A DNA stretch of 64,000 nt from positions 66,785,685-66,849,684 of the forward strand of contig NC_052359.1 of NCBI RefSeq assembly GCF_009727055.1. The letters run 5' to 3'. This document shows positions 46,903 through 59,179 of the stretch, piece by piece; position 1 is the first letter of the stretch, and every line of letters begins with the position of its first letter. This stretch comes from Benincasa hispida (Eukaryota > Streptophyta > Magnoliopsida > Cucurbitales > Cucurbitaceae). The position numbers were made by a program, and so were the translations under genes. The notes under the pieces are model-generated. The model was not told where the DNA came from and did no database searches. It saw only the letters and a list, made by a program, of their open reading frames with translations.

Positions 46903-47790
46903 AAACCAATGTGCATTCAAACTCTAATCAATTAGAATAGAAATTCCAACACAATTCGATTCTACAACTAAAGATAAATGTGGAATTCTGAATATAATTC
47001 TCTCCCCTCCAGAAAAGCAGCTCTTCTTCCTCCAAGATCAGAAACAAAGGGAACAGAACTACCTGATAGAGAAGATGAAACGAAGTCAGAACTTAATAAT
47101 ATGAAATCTTCATACCACTACAACCACCTAGATCAACAAACAGAGAAAACAACGAACGTTCACAAAAACATCATTAGCGAACCCTTTTCTCCTCCAATTT
47201 CAAAAATCATTTCCGCGAAACCAAATAGAACAAAACCATAATATGAAACGAGCAAAAGTAAGAAACCGCCATACCTTAAAAGAGCCTAAAATGACCGGAG
47301 AAGGCGATGAAAGAGCTGAGAATCACAACCCGTTCGTATTTTCCCGCGAAAATTCCATTTCCCTCGAACAAAATCTGATTCGAAAACGTGAAATTAAAGA
47401 AACCCAGAAGCCAAAAAACGACCCAGATTACAGAAAACCTTCCCCTACTTCTTCGAATCACAAAATCAAGCTTATAACCCGAAAAGAGAAAAAACACAGG
47501 GGAATACCAAAGCGGGGAAAGCTTTCTCAGAGGGAAACAGAATTTGGAGGGGAAGAGAAGAAGAACGATTTGGAAACCCTAAATTAAATGAAATTCTTTG
47601 TCGTATCAGGTCTCTTTCATTTGGTTTCTCGATTTCTGCGATATTCTTGATGAGAGAGAGAAGAAAAAAGTTTGAGCAGAGAGAAATGGACACGAACGAG
47701 AGAGAGATAGGAAGGAGATGGACGGCTAGATTTCGGAGTGAATCGCCGATCCGTTGGAGGTTAGTTTGTCGGAGCTTTTTTACCAACTAA
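46903..47790 (-). promoter_or_regulatory. Leader and promoter region of the MYOB7-like gene
   Basis: The region is less AT-rich than its flanks and, on the gene's strand, CT-rich at 47640-47720 (reverse of 'gagagagagatagg'), as in many plant leaders. A possible 5' untranslated intron donor (AAG|GTATGG) lies at about 47275. Frames on either strand here have no domain and are not called genes. Confidence 0.4.
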
Positions 47791-50700
47791 TTATCTCGTC
47801 ATTTCCATTATGATTTTCCTTTTTTAAAATTTTATCTTCTACAAAATTGCAAAATCATCCCTTAACTATCCCATTATTACAATCTCATTCTTGAATTTTT
47901 ACTTCCATTTATTATCCATCTAAACTTATCAAGTTGTTGAATTTAGGTCGGTTTAGATTTACTAAAGAAAAAAAAATTATTTTCTTTTAAATCATTTTTA
48001 ATTAAACTGGGTTGATACACACCGTTAAAAATACACTTTAAAAATACTTCAAAATTATTTTGAATAATTATCAAACATTTCAATTTTTTACAAAAGTAAT
48101 TTATTTTCAAAAATACTTGAAAAGTTAAACCAAACATGCAAACACACCTTTCAACACTTGAATCCTCTTTGAATTATAATTACTGTTATTTTCAAACGAT
48201 TAATAGCAAAATTCAATCAGGAAAACTCACTTGACTTTTACGTGCATTCGACCGTGAATTTATAATTTCAGAGAAGGAAGATGACCTAGAAGACAAGAAA
48301 AGAAAACACTAGTATGGTGTCGGCCACATAACCTCTAATGCTTAAGTTAGTATTTAGCAAAAAGTCAGAGCAAGCTAGAGATAGGGGAGAAAAACTTATC
48401 TAAAGGTGTCTATGTCCCCCTATATTAACTATTGGTGGATTTTGGATCCTAAACCTAAAAAGGATTAGAAAAAATAAGGAGGATTAGAAAAAGTCGATTT
48501 GGTTATGCTACAAGGGCAAAGATTACGATCCACGGTAAGTGGGCCTCAATAGTCGAGGGATGCTCATCTTGGCCTCAGAGGCCAAGGCAGGCGAGTTGGA
48601 CCATTCAGCCCAACTTCCTTCTATCTCTCAGTCTTTTCCTCTCTTGGTTCGTTAGTCCGTTTCATGTACTTCTCCGATTCTCACATGACGATCGTTTTTT
48701 CGCGAACTAAAATTTTTTTTGTCCAAGACCATCCATAACACAAACCACTGAACTGTGAAATTGTTACCATCAAACCATAACCTTATGTATCAATTTTCTT
48801 CTTCTTTTTTTCACCTTAAAATAATTAATTTTGTAATTTTTCTTTTTATATCTTTTAGTATAATAAATGATAAGAAAATTCAAACCAAATATTAGTTGAA
48901 GTATGCTCGCTTCAACTATAGTTTTCAAATGCGATAGTATTTAAAAGGTAAATAATCGTTGCAATTAAACTCTTGGATATTGTAAAATACATAAACTTTC
49001 ACAAATTACCAGAATTATTCTAATATAACTCTCGAACTATGAGACTATTACATTTAAACCTCTTTTGATTTCATAATTAGGATTTTTTTAATAATTATAA
49101 TAGCTTTCAAAATTTATATAATTAAAAATAAATCAATTATAACAGATTTATTGTAATAATCTTACTTTTGTACTTTGGAATATTATTAAGGGCCCAGTCA
49201 TAAAATTTTGTAAATTTTGGAAGACAACTGTTTGAATCAATAAAAATGTGGGAGTGATCATTAACATTCTCCATAATTCATAGGCATTTTTGCAATTTCT
49301 CTTTTTATTTCTATGGATTTTTTTTAATGAAATATTTTATTTTTAGGTAATTGTAAAGATAATTACTTGGTTAATCATGGAAGTTTTTGACTTGGTGTCT
49401 CGATTTCCCTCCTGTTGATTATGACTATCTATCTTCTTCTTTTCTTTTTTCTTTTTTCTTTTCTTTTTTTTTTTTTTAAAAAAAAAGATAATCACAAAAA
49501 TCATTGATTTCTAAAATCAACTAATTTTATCTTTTTTAAGGTCTAATAACGATTTTAAACTCTAATTAAATAATGATCCTTTTAATCTTTTTCGTTAGAT
49601 ATGTGTGACGTCAGCTAATTCAATTGGTTAGAATTATAGTGATATTTTAAATTTGACTTCTCATCTTACCTTTGTAATGTTATATCTGTACAAGTAAGAT
49701 CAACATTTTGACCTAAGTATATCTCATTTGATTAATGTATTAGTAAACTCCATTAAAAGTCGTAGATTCATGAAATCATGAAGCTTGTAGAAGCAAAGGC
49801 TAGACTCTCTCTATGAGAACCAACCTAAAATGTGAAAAGGGTCTTCGACGCCATTATTAGCATGAGTAGATTTTTTTTAATCTTTAATAATTATCAGAGG
49901 AAAAATGAGACTTAATTAATTGATAGTCGATGACATCAAGATTTGACATCAACAACAGATAACTCAAGAGTTCACCTAGACACGTCTAGTAATGCACTCA
50001 TTAACTACTTATGGGCGTAAAGACCCACCTAATTAATTGAAATTATGTCTTCAAATTTAAAAAATCCGAACACCTTGAAAATGTTGAAACTTATTCATTA
50101 CTCATTTTCTCCATAGATATAAAAGGAGAAAGTCTAACTTTCTTTAGAATATTAGTCTACTTGCATTTCAAAAGTAAGAGTAGAAATTTGAACATACACC
50201 CTAAAAGATTATTAATATCATAATTACTTCGACTATTTTGTATCGTCATGTCAATTTTTTAATTATTAATCTAACTTGCAGCTACAAACCGTTACGTCCT
50301 TTAAACAAAATCTTTTTTTTGCAAACATAATTTTATCAATTAATTATCTATTCACACACATTCACTGTTGATGTTAAATTTTAGCCAAGAAAAAATACAT
50401 CTGACCTCCACGTGACAACAATTGTAAGTTTGCAACTTAAGGAAGAGATGACTTGCAAAAAGAAAAATAACTTTGATAAAGTTAGTAAGAGAATTGAAGA
50501 TATATAGAAGAAGTGACGTTTTAAGTTAGAGATTTGACCTAGGATTTATCTTAATCCTACTTCAGATATGAGATTTAACCAATATAGGATTAGGAATATG
50601 GTTTTTCATCATCCAAAACCACCTGGATTAAATCTTATTTTATCTTTTTTTAAAAATCTTGATTTTATCTTAATCTTGATTCTATTTTATCTTATCTTTG

Positions 50701-51396
50701 TTTTTTGGCTTTATTTTGTTTGGCCAAAATTCATCAATAACATTTTTCACCCTTCTTTTAAAACAAAATTGTTGATAATTCAACGATAGTTGATAGAGAC
50801 TCTGTTATTTTAGATCAAGATTCAAATGTGTTGATTTGGAATATATAAAAAAAAAATACAATTAAAGATTTGGTGAGATTATCAAATTTTTGGATGAGAT
50901 GAGCTAATAGGATGAATTAAATGAGTTGTGCATTATGAACTATGTATCACGCATATGACTTAGATGTGTTTTAAAAAGTCACATAGGGGGAAATGAAGAA
51001 ATATAATATGAAAAGAGAATCAGATTCTATTTGTACTGTATCTGAGATGAATCTTGGTCATTCCGCCTTTCAACTCCTCTAGTCTAGATTTTTGGGTCTT
51101 ATAATGAACTAGTTGAACCTTCCAAATATGTATAAAGTATCATGTATGAACAAATAAAAAAGAAGAGGAAACAAAATAAAATTCTTTTCTTTTACATATC
51201 TATATACATCCTTTATATATTTATATAAATATCCTATTTATCTTTACTTGTCTATTTTACTCATCTATAAATAGAGTAAAAAAATGTATATAGTTTAGTT
51301 AAAGGTAGATTTCCAGACATCATGACATATCGATATTTTTCATGATCTATATTATTAATGAATCTGTAGAATAGATACTCATACAAGTTCATGATG
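47791..51396. other. Long AT-rich gene-free region
   Basis: No gene or confident transposon seen in about 3.6 kb. A perfect 9-base inverted repeat with a one-base centre, CTTGGCCTC A GAGGCCAAG, lies at about 48569-48587. A pyrimidine/A-rich low-complexity stretch is at 49437-49490. Confidence 0.5.
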
Positions 51397-51471
51397 TGCC
51401 AAGAACCAGATTTGAACTAGTGACACGAGGATTTTCAGTCCTCCGCTTTACTAACTTGAGCTATTCTTGGC
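51397..51471 (-). tRNA. trnF-GAA: tRNA-Phe(GAA)-like gene, plastid type
   Basis: The minus strand folds as a tRNA: acceptor GCCAAGA pairs perfectly with TCTTGGC followed by discriminator A; anticodon stem GAGGA/TCCTC is perfect with loop CTGAAAA (anticodon GAA); T-arm ACTAG/CTGGT with loop TTCAAAT has one G-U pair. The anticodon and T arms match chloroplast trnF-GAA as I know it, while the D arm has one extra base and a mismatch at the base of its stem. It is most likely a plastid-derived insertion that has drifted. Whether it is transcribed is unknown; loss of D-arm pairing argues for a pseudogene. Confidence 0.7.
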
Positions 51472-51684
51472 CATTTCTGACACATTATCCTTATTTTAAC
51501 CGTAGTTTCGCAAAAACATGTTTCAACATTTGTTCTCCGATTCTATATTTTTCTTCTTTCACATGTTATAATATACATCATGTCTTATAAACTCTTGCCA
51601 ATAATATTAACTTTTACAAGTCATATCCATTAAATATAATATCGAAAAAATACAAATATATAAAAGAAAAAAAATAATAAAAAA

Positions 51685-52190
51685 AATTCAAGATTTAAAT
51701 CCTATTTTGGTACCTGAACTTTGAAGTCTATTATATTTTGGTCCCAAAACTTTTTAAAACATCAATTTTAGTCTCTGAACTTATAAAAAATGCTTATCTT
51801 GGTCTTTGTTATTAAAATTTTGTTAATTTTTAAACAAAATGATAAGATGACTAGACTACCAAATAAGTTAGTCACACTAAAAAGTATAGGGTTTCAATAT
51901 TAAATTAGGTGATAAAGCAATTCTCTATCGAACTCGCAAGTCATCTTGCGGTCAAGATTTGGATCGTTCAGTATTTTGACGCGATGGTTGTTGGCATTTT
52001 ACTTCACATTCATTTTGCACAACACATGTTAGACACAATTTCATCAGAGAGTTAATAAAAATTTTAATAATAAAGATCAAAATAAACACTTTATAAAAGT
52101 TTAAAAACTAAAATAGACGTATTTAAAAGTTTAAATATCAAAATAAAACATTCAAAATTTAAGAATCAAAATAGGATTTAAACTAAAATT
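51685..52190. mobile_element. Long-TIR MITE or foldback element (about 500 bp)
   Basis: The left arm (51685-51835), beginning 'gatttaaatcctattttggt', pairs as an imperfect inverted repeat with the right arm (52045-52190), ending 'aaaataggatttaaac'. Each arm is about 145 bases and itself contains repeated 'ttttggtc'/'ttttagtc' strings. The 200-base centre has no coding frame. Target-site duplications are not obvious. Confidence 0.75.
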
Positions 52191-53325
52191 CAAATTGGTT
52201 AAAACTTTTTAATAGTAATCCATAATATCTCAAAACTAAATGCAAACAACAATTATTTTTTAATTCAATTTAAAAAATCAGATATTTCTTTTTCATATAA
52301 AATATAAAGTAATCATCACATGATTTATGAATCTTCCCCAAACTTTTTATAATTAGTACCCTTCTATATGGCCGCCATGTTTATTACTATTTGTGAGCTT
52401 TTAAGAAAATATAAATCTATTTAAAAGAATATATATTTTTTGAAATAATCAAATCTTTGGAACTTTTCAAATTCATATAGTTATGAACCAAATCAAATAT
52501 GGCGTGTTTGCCATTACCCTCATCATTTTCCAGCTTGACTTTGACCATGTAAAATCAAAGACGAAACTATACAATAAGAAATTTAACCTTATTAATATTA
52601 TTTTAGTCCGTGTATTTTACATTTAATATTAAAAACATTATTTTAATTCGTATATTATAAATTTGGTTCCATCTTAATTTATGTACTTTCGAATGTCAAA
52701 TTTTAGTCACTATATTGTTAATAAATATTAAATTTATTCTCTTAAAGTTCATTTTTGTCAAAAATCGATTCAATAATAATTATTATTATCATATAAGAAA
52801 ATAAAATATACGAATATGTTTCTAAAATTTATAGTGAAATGTCAATATTTTTTTAAGACAACACAACAATAAACTAATAGTAGGATTAAATTTAAGATTG
52901 ATTGAAAGTAATAGATTAAAATTGATGGATTGGAACTAAAATTGAACTAGTTTTTAGGGAATTTCTCTAGTGATACACGAGTACCATACTATCCTCGTTC
53001 ACACTATAAATTTGCCTTCATAGATATTTGTGAATCTTACATTAATGTCAGTGGGTCTCGCTTTATTTTTAAAAGTGTGTTGACATGACACGTAGTAAGT
53101 AGATGAAGTATTGAAAGTTGTCATACTAACATAGTATAGAAAAATTTCCCATTTTCTAGTATAGGAATAAAATGGTAATTTAAACATAATCAAATCAATT
53201 AATTATAAAGGTAGATGAGAAGATATAAAAGTACCTAATCGACACATAGATGTATCGAAAATTTTCAGTTAATAGATTCTAAATTAGAAGTGTGACAAAA
53301 CCAGCAAATACTAATAGACACCCTA
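52191..53325. other. AT-rich spacer
   Basis: No gene seen. 52600-52740 has 'ttttagtc'-like units similar to the arms of the element at 51685, and may be a relic of another one. Confidence 0.45.
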
Positions 53326-53735
53326 GGATCGATTTATCAATTGAATTTTCACGTATTCTAATTGTACGTTTGGAATAGACTCTAGAATTCCGAAATTGTT
53401 AGAAATTTTGTTGTCATCACTTAAAAAAAATGTATGGAACCACTTAATCCATAGGACCGATTTATCGATTGAATTTTCACGTGTTGTAATTGTATGTTTA
53501 GAAGTAACTCCAAAATTCCGAAATTGTTAAAATAATTTTTGTAATTTTTCAAAATCACTCAAAAAAATGTACGTGGCCACTTAAAATCCTTAGGATCGAT
53601 TTATCAATTGAATTTTCACGTACTCTAATTGTATGTTTGGAGTGACTCTAAAATTATGAAATTGTTAGGATATTTTTTATCATTTTTTAAAATCGCTCAA
53701 AAAATTGAATGTAACCACTTAAAATTAATTTTAAT
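53326..53735. repeat. Tandem repeat, three units of about 128-142 bp
   Basis: Units begin at 53326, 53454 and 53593 with GGATCGATTTATCAATTGAA, continue with 'ttttcacgt..t.taattgta', 'aaattgttagg' and end with an 'accactta' string. Units differ by substitutions and short indels. Confidence 0.9.
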
Positions 53736-54236
53736 CGTACAAAAACTGTATATAAAATTGTAAAATTATATATTGAATTGATTTTGAATGATTAAATATG
53801 TGTTACAGAGTGATTTTGAACATGATAAAAGCAATTTTAACTATTTTAAAATCACTTATAAACCTTCCTCAAATACTCCTCAAATACTGACAAGCTTATA
53901 ACATTGCAACATTGCCTTTGTGATTAAATATATTGAACTTTGCCTTGATAATCTTACTAATTAGTAAACTATAGAGAAATTATGATGAAATGACTTTCTT
54001 TTAAGTTCTTATTTGAGTTTTGTCCTTTTTTTTTTCAATATCGTGGATGGAATATTATGAATGGCCCACAAATAATTGAAATTTCAAATGTAAAAGTACA
54101 ATTATGTTTTTTTTTAATGTCCCACAAACTTTAGTATTTTTAATCATTTGAAAACTCAATTAGAATAATATATTATTTTATTCTTTTAAATACCTTCTTT
54201 TTCTTTTTACATATAAAGGAGCGTTTGAACAAGAAA
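53736..54236. other. AT-rich spacer, nothing recognised
   Basis: No feature supported. Confidence 0.5.
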
Positions 54237-54536
54237 TTGGTTATTATAGTCCTAGATTATTATAATTGGGTTATAATAGTTTGTATTTGAAGGATAGATT
54301 ATTTTAGTTTAAGTTATAATAACATGTGGTTAATGTGTAAACTATTTTAATTTGAAAAGAAAATAGTAAACACTATCACAAATAATTAAAAAAAGATGAA
54401 TGTAAAATAGTAAAATTTATAGCAAATAGTAAATATTATGGCGAATGAGGGATTTGAAATAGTGTTGTCTGTACTTAATTGAAAGTTTTAAAATAGTACT
54501 TAAGAGAGGTAGTTATTATAGTCTTATGATAGTTTT
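54237..54536 (+). mobile_element. MITE-like element, copy 2 (about 300 bp)
   Basis: Full-length homologue of 17356-17660 in the same orientation. Here the right end is followed by ordinary sequence ('tttgccctc'), which defines the element's end and shows that copy 1 was cut there or met an LTR insertion. No coding capacity. Confidence 0.7.
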
Positions 54537-55829
54537 TGCCCTCAAACGTCTCTAAATGATTTTAAAAATAAAAGATATGGATAAAGCAAATTGTGGTGGG
54601 GGAGAGATGTTCTTTCTGTAGTCTTTGACAGCACAACCACCAGCTGATATTTGGCTGGGAATATTTGTTTCATTTTTCTTGTTTGGATTTTTTTATATAT
54701 ATATAAAGAAAAAAAAAAATTTTAAATGCAATTTATAAAATCCACCTTTGAAATTTTGAATAAGGAAAAGTTTCCAAAATTGTCCTCATGGATTCAATAT
54801 TTTGCATATCTTTCAAAGATGTTATTTTTTAGACAGAACCAAACCCTACTTTCCATCATACTAATTGCTTTATTCATATCAACTTTCAAATAAAAAAATT
54901 GAATCATAAAATGTATAAACCACACATATCTCAAAATGTAAGAGAAAATCGATATCAGATACGTACACGTTCAAATACGTGTTAGATACGTGAAATAAAA
55001 TATCTGATTTTTTTTTTCGAACACATGTGTCCCCTCCCAGACACATGAAGGGGACACGCTAAAGACATTTTTTGGGTTAGATTTCAATTTTTCAGCCCAC
55101 GACCCATTTTTAAAACTTAAGTTTTAAATGAGCCTAATCTTAGAGCTAAATTAAAAAAAAAAATAAAAAATGTAAAACAAATAATCCCAAAATTAGATAA
55201 CAAACCTACGAGTCACGACCCCTCTCCTCGTCTTCTTCCCAAAACAGAAAGTCAGAAAGAAGAATTCAAACTAATGGCTAGGGATAGACTAAGACCTTCA
55301 AAGTAGACCAAAATGCCTCAATGGGCTTGGCTAATGGCCTAATGGGTAGGCTTATGGGCCTCCCATAGGCATAACAAGGCCCAAATAAACTTTGGGTTAG
55401 CAATAGATAGGACTAAATTTAAATAGTGATTTTGAAAAATACCTAAATTATTTTTTGATGGCATAATTTGGTCATATAAAAAGTTTACATACTTTTATAA
55501 ATAGTTTAATGAACCAAAACACACAAGACAAAAAATGTAATTTTTCTTTAAAAAATTCAACATATAACCAAATCACAACTAAAAAGACTAAAATATGATT
55601 TCAATCAAAATATTTAGGTAAAAAATGCTGATCTAAACTTTTTTAAAATATATATTGAATATAAAACATGAACTTATAACGAAGAGATAAAGGTACTCGA
55701 AATAAAAATAAGATAAAATAATCAAACAATAAAGAGAGACGGAGAGAGAGATTTGGAAAACTAAAATACACAAATGTGAAAACTGGCCTTCAATCATCGG
55801 TAGTTTTTTCTATTAGAAAATGTTCTTAA
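54537..55829. other. AT-rich spacer
   Basis: No gene seen. An inverted pair GTGTCCCC/GGGGACAC lies at about 55027-55058. Confidence 0.5.
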
Positions 55830-56142
55830 TATTATAAATATTATAACATAAATATTCGGTGCTTAGTATCCTAAAAGTCATGTGTCAATCTCTATATAGT
55901 CCATGCACCTTGTAGTTATTTAGGTTTGATGTTTATGTAAGACCACATCGTACTTCTCACTTTGCTTATAAATAGTAGCATTTGCTAGATCTTAAAAAGA
56001 CACACACATTGATGAGAAAATCCACTTCAAAATCCCACTTTGAATTTTTATGTTTTTAGTTATTTTATTCTATTATTTTATTACCATATTATAATTTTTT
56101 TTTCCATATTTGTGTTCTGTTGTGCTCCTCAATTTCACTACA
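55830..56142 (+). mobile_element. 5' LTR of Copia element 2
   Basis: 313 bases, starting TATTATAAATATTATAA and ending 'cactaca'. TATA box TATAAATAG at about 55967. Aligned with 60892-61207. The primer-binding region after it reads CGTGATCAACACGAG, a changed form of the CGTTATCAGCACGAG after the LTR of the third element. Confidence 0.85.
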
Positions 56143-56292
56143 CGTGATCAACACGAGCTCCTGTCGCTTCCCTTGCAGAAGGTAGGTTGGTTTTTTCCGT
56201 CTTTATTATAATTAATAAATTAAATGTTATTTTTCATATTTGATACATATTAAATTTCTAATATAAATACAATATTTTGTGATAGTGTCGCC

Positions 56293-57120
56293 ATGACAAA
56301 TCTCACAAAATTAGAATTTGCAGCCCTTGATATTAATGACAATAATCATTTGTTATGGGTACTCGATGTTGAAATCCACCTAGATGCTATGAACCTTGTG
56401 GAAACAATCAAAGAAGAAAATGCGATATCTGGTCAGGACAAAGTAAAACTATGATTTTTCTTCATCATCATCTTCACGAGGGATTGAAAATAGAGTATCT
56501 TATAATAAAAGATTCTTGTATCTTGCGGAAATGTTTGAAAGATATGTATGATCATAAAAAAACGGTTATTCTTCCTAAAGCTCGTTATGAGTGGATGTAT
56601 TTGAGGCTACAAGATTTTAATTCAATATGTGATTACAATTCCACATTATTTAAAACTAGTTCAAAGTTGTTGTTATGCGGAGGAAAAATTACTGATGATG
56701 ATATGTTAGAGAAGACATTTTCTGCATTTCAGGTCTCGAATATGCTCCTGCAACAACAATATCAAGAGAGAGGTTTTAAACGATATGCTAAACTAATTTC
56801 ATGTCTTCTCGTGGCCGAACAAAATAACGAGTTATTGATGAAGAACCACAAATCTCGACCAGCTAGAACAACACCATTCCCTGAAGTTAATATTGTAAAT
56901 GTTAATAATCGTGGTTGATGTCGTGGTCAATGTCGTGATCGTGGCAGAGGAAATAATTATTATTATTTTCGTGGTGATTATTCTTATCATTCAAATGACA
57001 AAAGAACCACACAAAATGATAATCACAAAGGAAAAGTTCCACAAGATAAGAGTTCAAAAGTGTTGAAAATAAATGTTTCTGGTGTGAGATGATTGGGTAT
57101 TAGTCACATACATGTTGTAC
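56293..57120 (+). pseudogene. Copia gag pseudogene (element 2)
   Basis: ATG at 56293 opens MTNLTKLEF. A one-base loss near 56447 breaks the frame, which resumes at 56451 as a 155-codon stretch with HEGLKIEYLIIKD and YEWMYLRLQDFNSICDYNS, the UBN2-type gag of plant Copia elements. A TGA at about 56918 stands where the third element has an Arg codon (CGA), followed by a glycine/arginine-rich linker. The CCHC knuckle region (about 57070-57120) reads CFWCEMIGY, then TAG in place of Trp, then SHTC. Not functional. Confidence 0.85.
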
Positions 57121-57502
57121 GCCAAGACACTAAGTTGATCTCTATCAAGCCTTCCTATAGGAAAAAAGGGGGAAATGTGGAAACAAATTTTGTATACCAA
57201 GATAATGACATATTTGACCCATCCTATATCACAAATTTGGATGTGGTGGACTTATTTGCATCTCTTGAAAAGAATATTGGCATAGTTGATGGAACATTAA
57301 GTATTTTTTTTTTTTTTTGACTTTGAGAATATCTAGATTTAGTGTTGTTGTTTTCTTTTATCTATCTTCGAGATTTTTTTTAGTAAATGTTAACTTTTGT
57401 ATATTCCAAGTGTTTTTTTCTTATGGTAATTATTTTCTTTTTAATGAAAAAACATGAATCTTTTCATATGTTGGGTGATTAAACAATGAGCAAATAAAAT
57501 AT

Positions 57503-57694
57503 ATGTTTAGAGACAGTGCAACTACGCACACAATACTTACAAATAAAAAATATTTTTCAAAATCGACAATGCTAGAAGCAAAAGTCAATACAATATCAGA
57601 TTTTGAAAATTTAACTGAAGCGTTTGGAAAAGTAAATATTATTCTTTCTAGAGGAACAAAATTGACAATTGATAACACATTGTTTTCTAGTTAA
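57503..57694 (+). pseudogene. Copia protease fragment (element 2)
   Basis: The frame shows DSATTHTILTNKKYF, the aspartic-protease active-site block of this Copia group (DSA/GTTH), and continues to a SRGTKLTIDNTL segment. It is short and bounded by stops. Confidence 0.8.
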
Positions 57695-57879
57695 TAAAAA
57701 AATATATTCTAAAATTTAAATATATACGTTGCAATAGTTATCATATTGAGACTCATAGTAAAAATAATGTCGAATATCAATATATTATCTCTTTCATCTA
57801 AAAAAACGTATATTGGAAAAGTTGTTTGCTTTATCTTCTGGATTATATTATACTCATATACGAGTAATTGAAACATTTA

Positions 57880-58800
57880 TAATAATGAACCTGAAGTTGA
57901 TGAATCCAGATATATTTACCACTTGACATGATAGATTGGGTCATTCAGAGTTTATAATGATGAGAAGAATTATTAAAATTTCAAATGGAAATCTATTGAA
58001 GAGCCAGAAGATTTTTCAGCCTAATGAATTATTATGTGATGCTTGCTCTCAAAGCAAATTAATAATTAGATCATCACCAGCTAAAGTGAGAATTAGAAAG
58101 AATTCGTGGTGATATATATGGACTTACTAACCCACCAACTTGACCATTTAGATATTTATAGTATTAATAGATGCATCTAGTAGATGGTCACACGTGTGCT
58201 TATTATCAAGTCGAAATCTTGCATTTGCAAGATTACTTGCTCAAATAATTAAGTTAAGAACACAATTTCCTGATTATACAATTAAGATCATTCATCTTGA
58301 TAATGCTGGTGAATTTACTTCCTAAGCTTATGTTCATGTTCATACATAAAATGATTTGGTAGAATTAGGATAATTGGGATAAATGATGAATATCCCGTGG
58401 CTCATGTTCATACACGGAATAATTTGGCAGAATCATTTATAAAATTTTTGTAATTAATTGCAAGACCATTACTTACGAGAGTTAAACTTTCTACATCTAT
58501 ATGGGGACATGCTATTTTGCATGCAGTATCACTTATACACATTAGGCCAATAGTTTATCATAAGTACTGCCATTACAATTAACTTTTGGCCATGAGCCAA
58601 ATATTTTTCATCTGAGAATTTTTGGATGTGAAGTATATTTTCCAATTGCTCCACTACCACACACTAAGATGTGTTCTTAAAGAAAGATAGGAATATATGT
58701 TTGATATGATTCTCCATCAATTATTAAACATCTCGAACCCTTGACGGGTGATATATTTACTGCTCGATTTGCTGACTGTCATTTTTAATGAGACAAATTT
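57880..58800 (+). pseudogene. Copia integrase region (element 2)
   Basis: Starts with the pre-integrase zinc-binding motif (RLGHSEFMMMRRII, then CDACSQSK, the H and CC ligands) and continues into the catalytic core. The block at 58170-58270 is nearly the same as 13840-13940 in element 1. It has several stops, and a short internal duplication near 58326-58430. Confidence 0.8.
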
Positions 58801-59179
58801 TCCAACACTAGGGAGAGGAATTAAGAAGTTGGATATCCCAACATAGGAAGTTGTCATTAATGAATCGGGAACATGCCAGAAGCATGGTAGACCAATAGGT
58901 TCCAAAGATAAAAATCCTCAAAAACAAAAAATAATTAATAGTAAAAAAGACTTGGTTGAGAATTTAAATATGCATGAACAAATCCTTGACATGACTATTG
59001 AGAAAAGTGAAATATTTAAAGATAATAATGAGATTTTAATAAACTATGTCTATGTCATGACAGAAAAAAGATGGAACTGAACTAATATAGTTGTTGACAA
59101 TATTTTTGTGTATGATGTTGTTATTGTTGTTATATCTGAAATGAGGATCACGAACCAAAAGATGTTGAAGAATGTTGAT

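Noticed and set aside
46903..46920. Starting the MYOB7-like protein six codons earlier
   Set aside because: That position is TTG, preceded by an in-frame stop; the first ATG (46902) gives the expected N-terminus.
47243..47587. 114-codon plus-strand frame upstream of the MYOB7-like gene
   Set aside because: Lys/Glu/Arg-rich, antisense to the gene's leader, with no domain.
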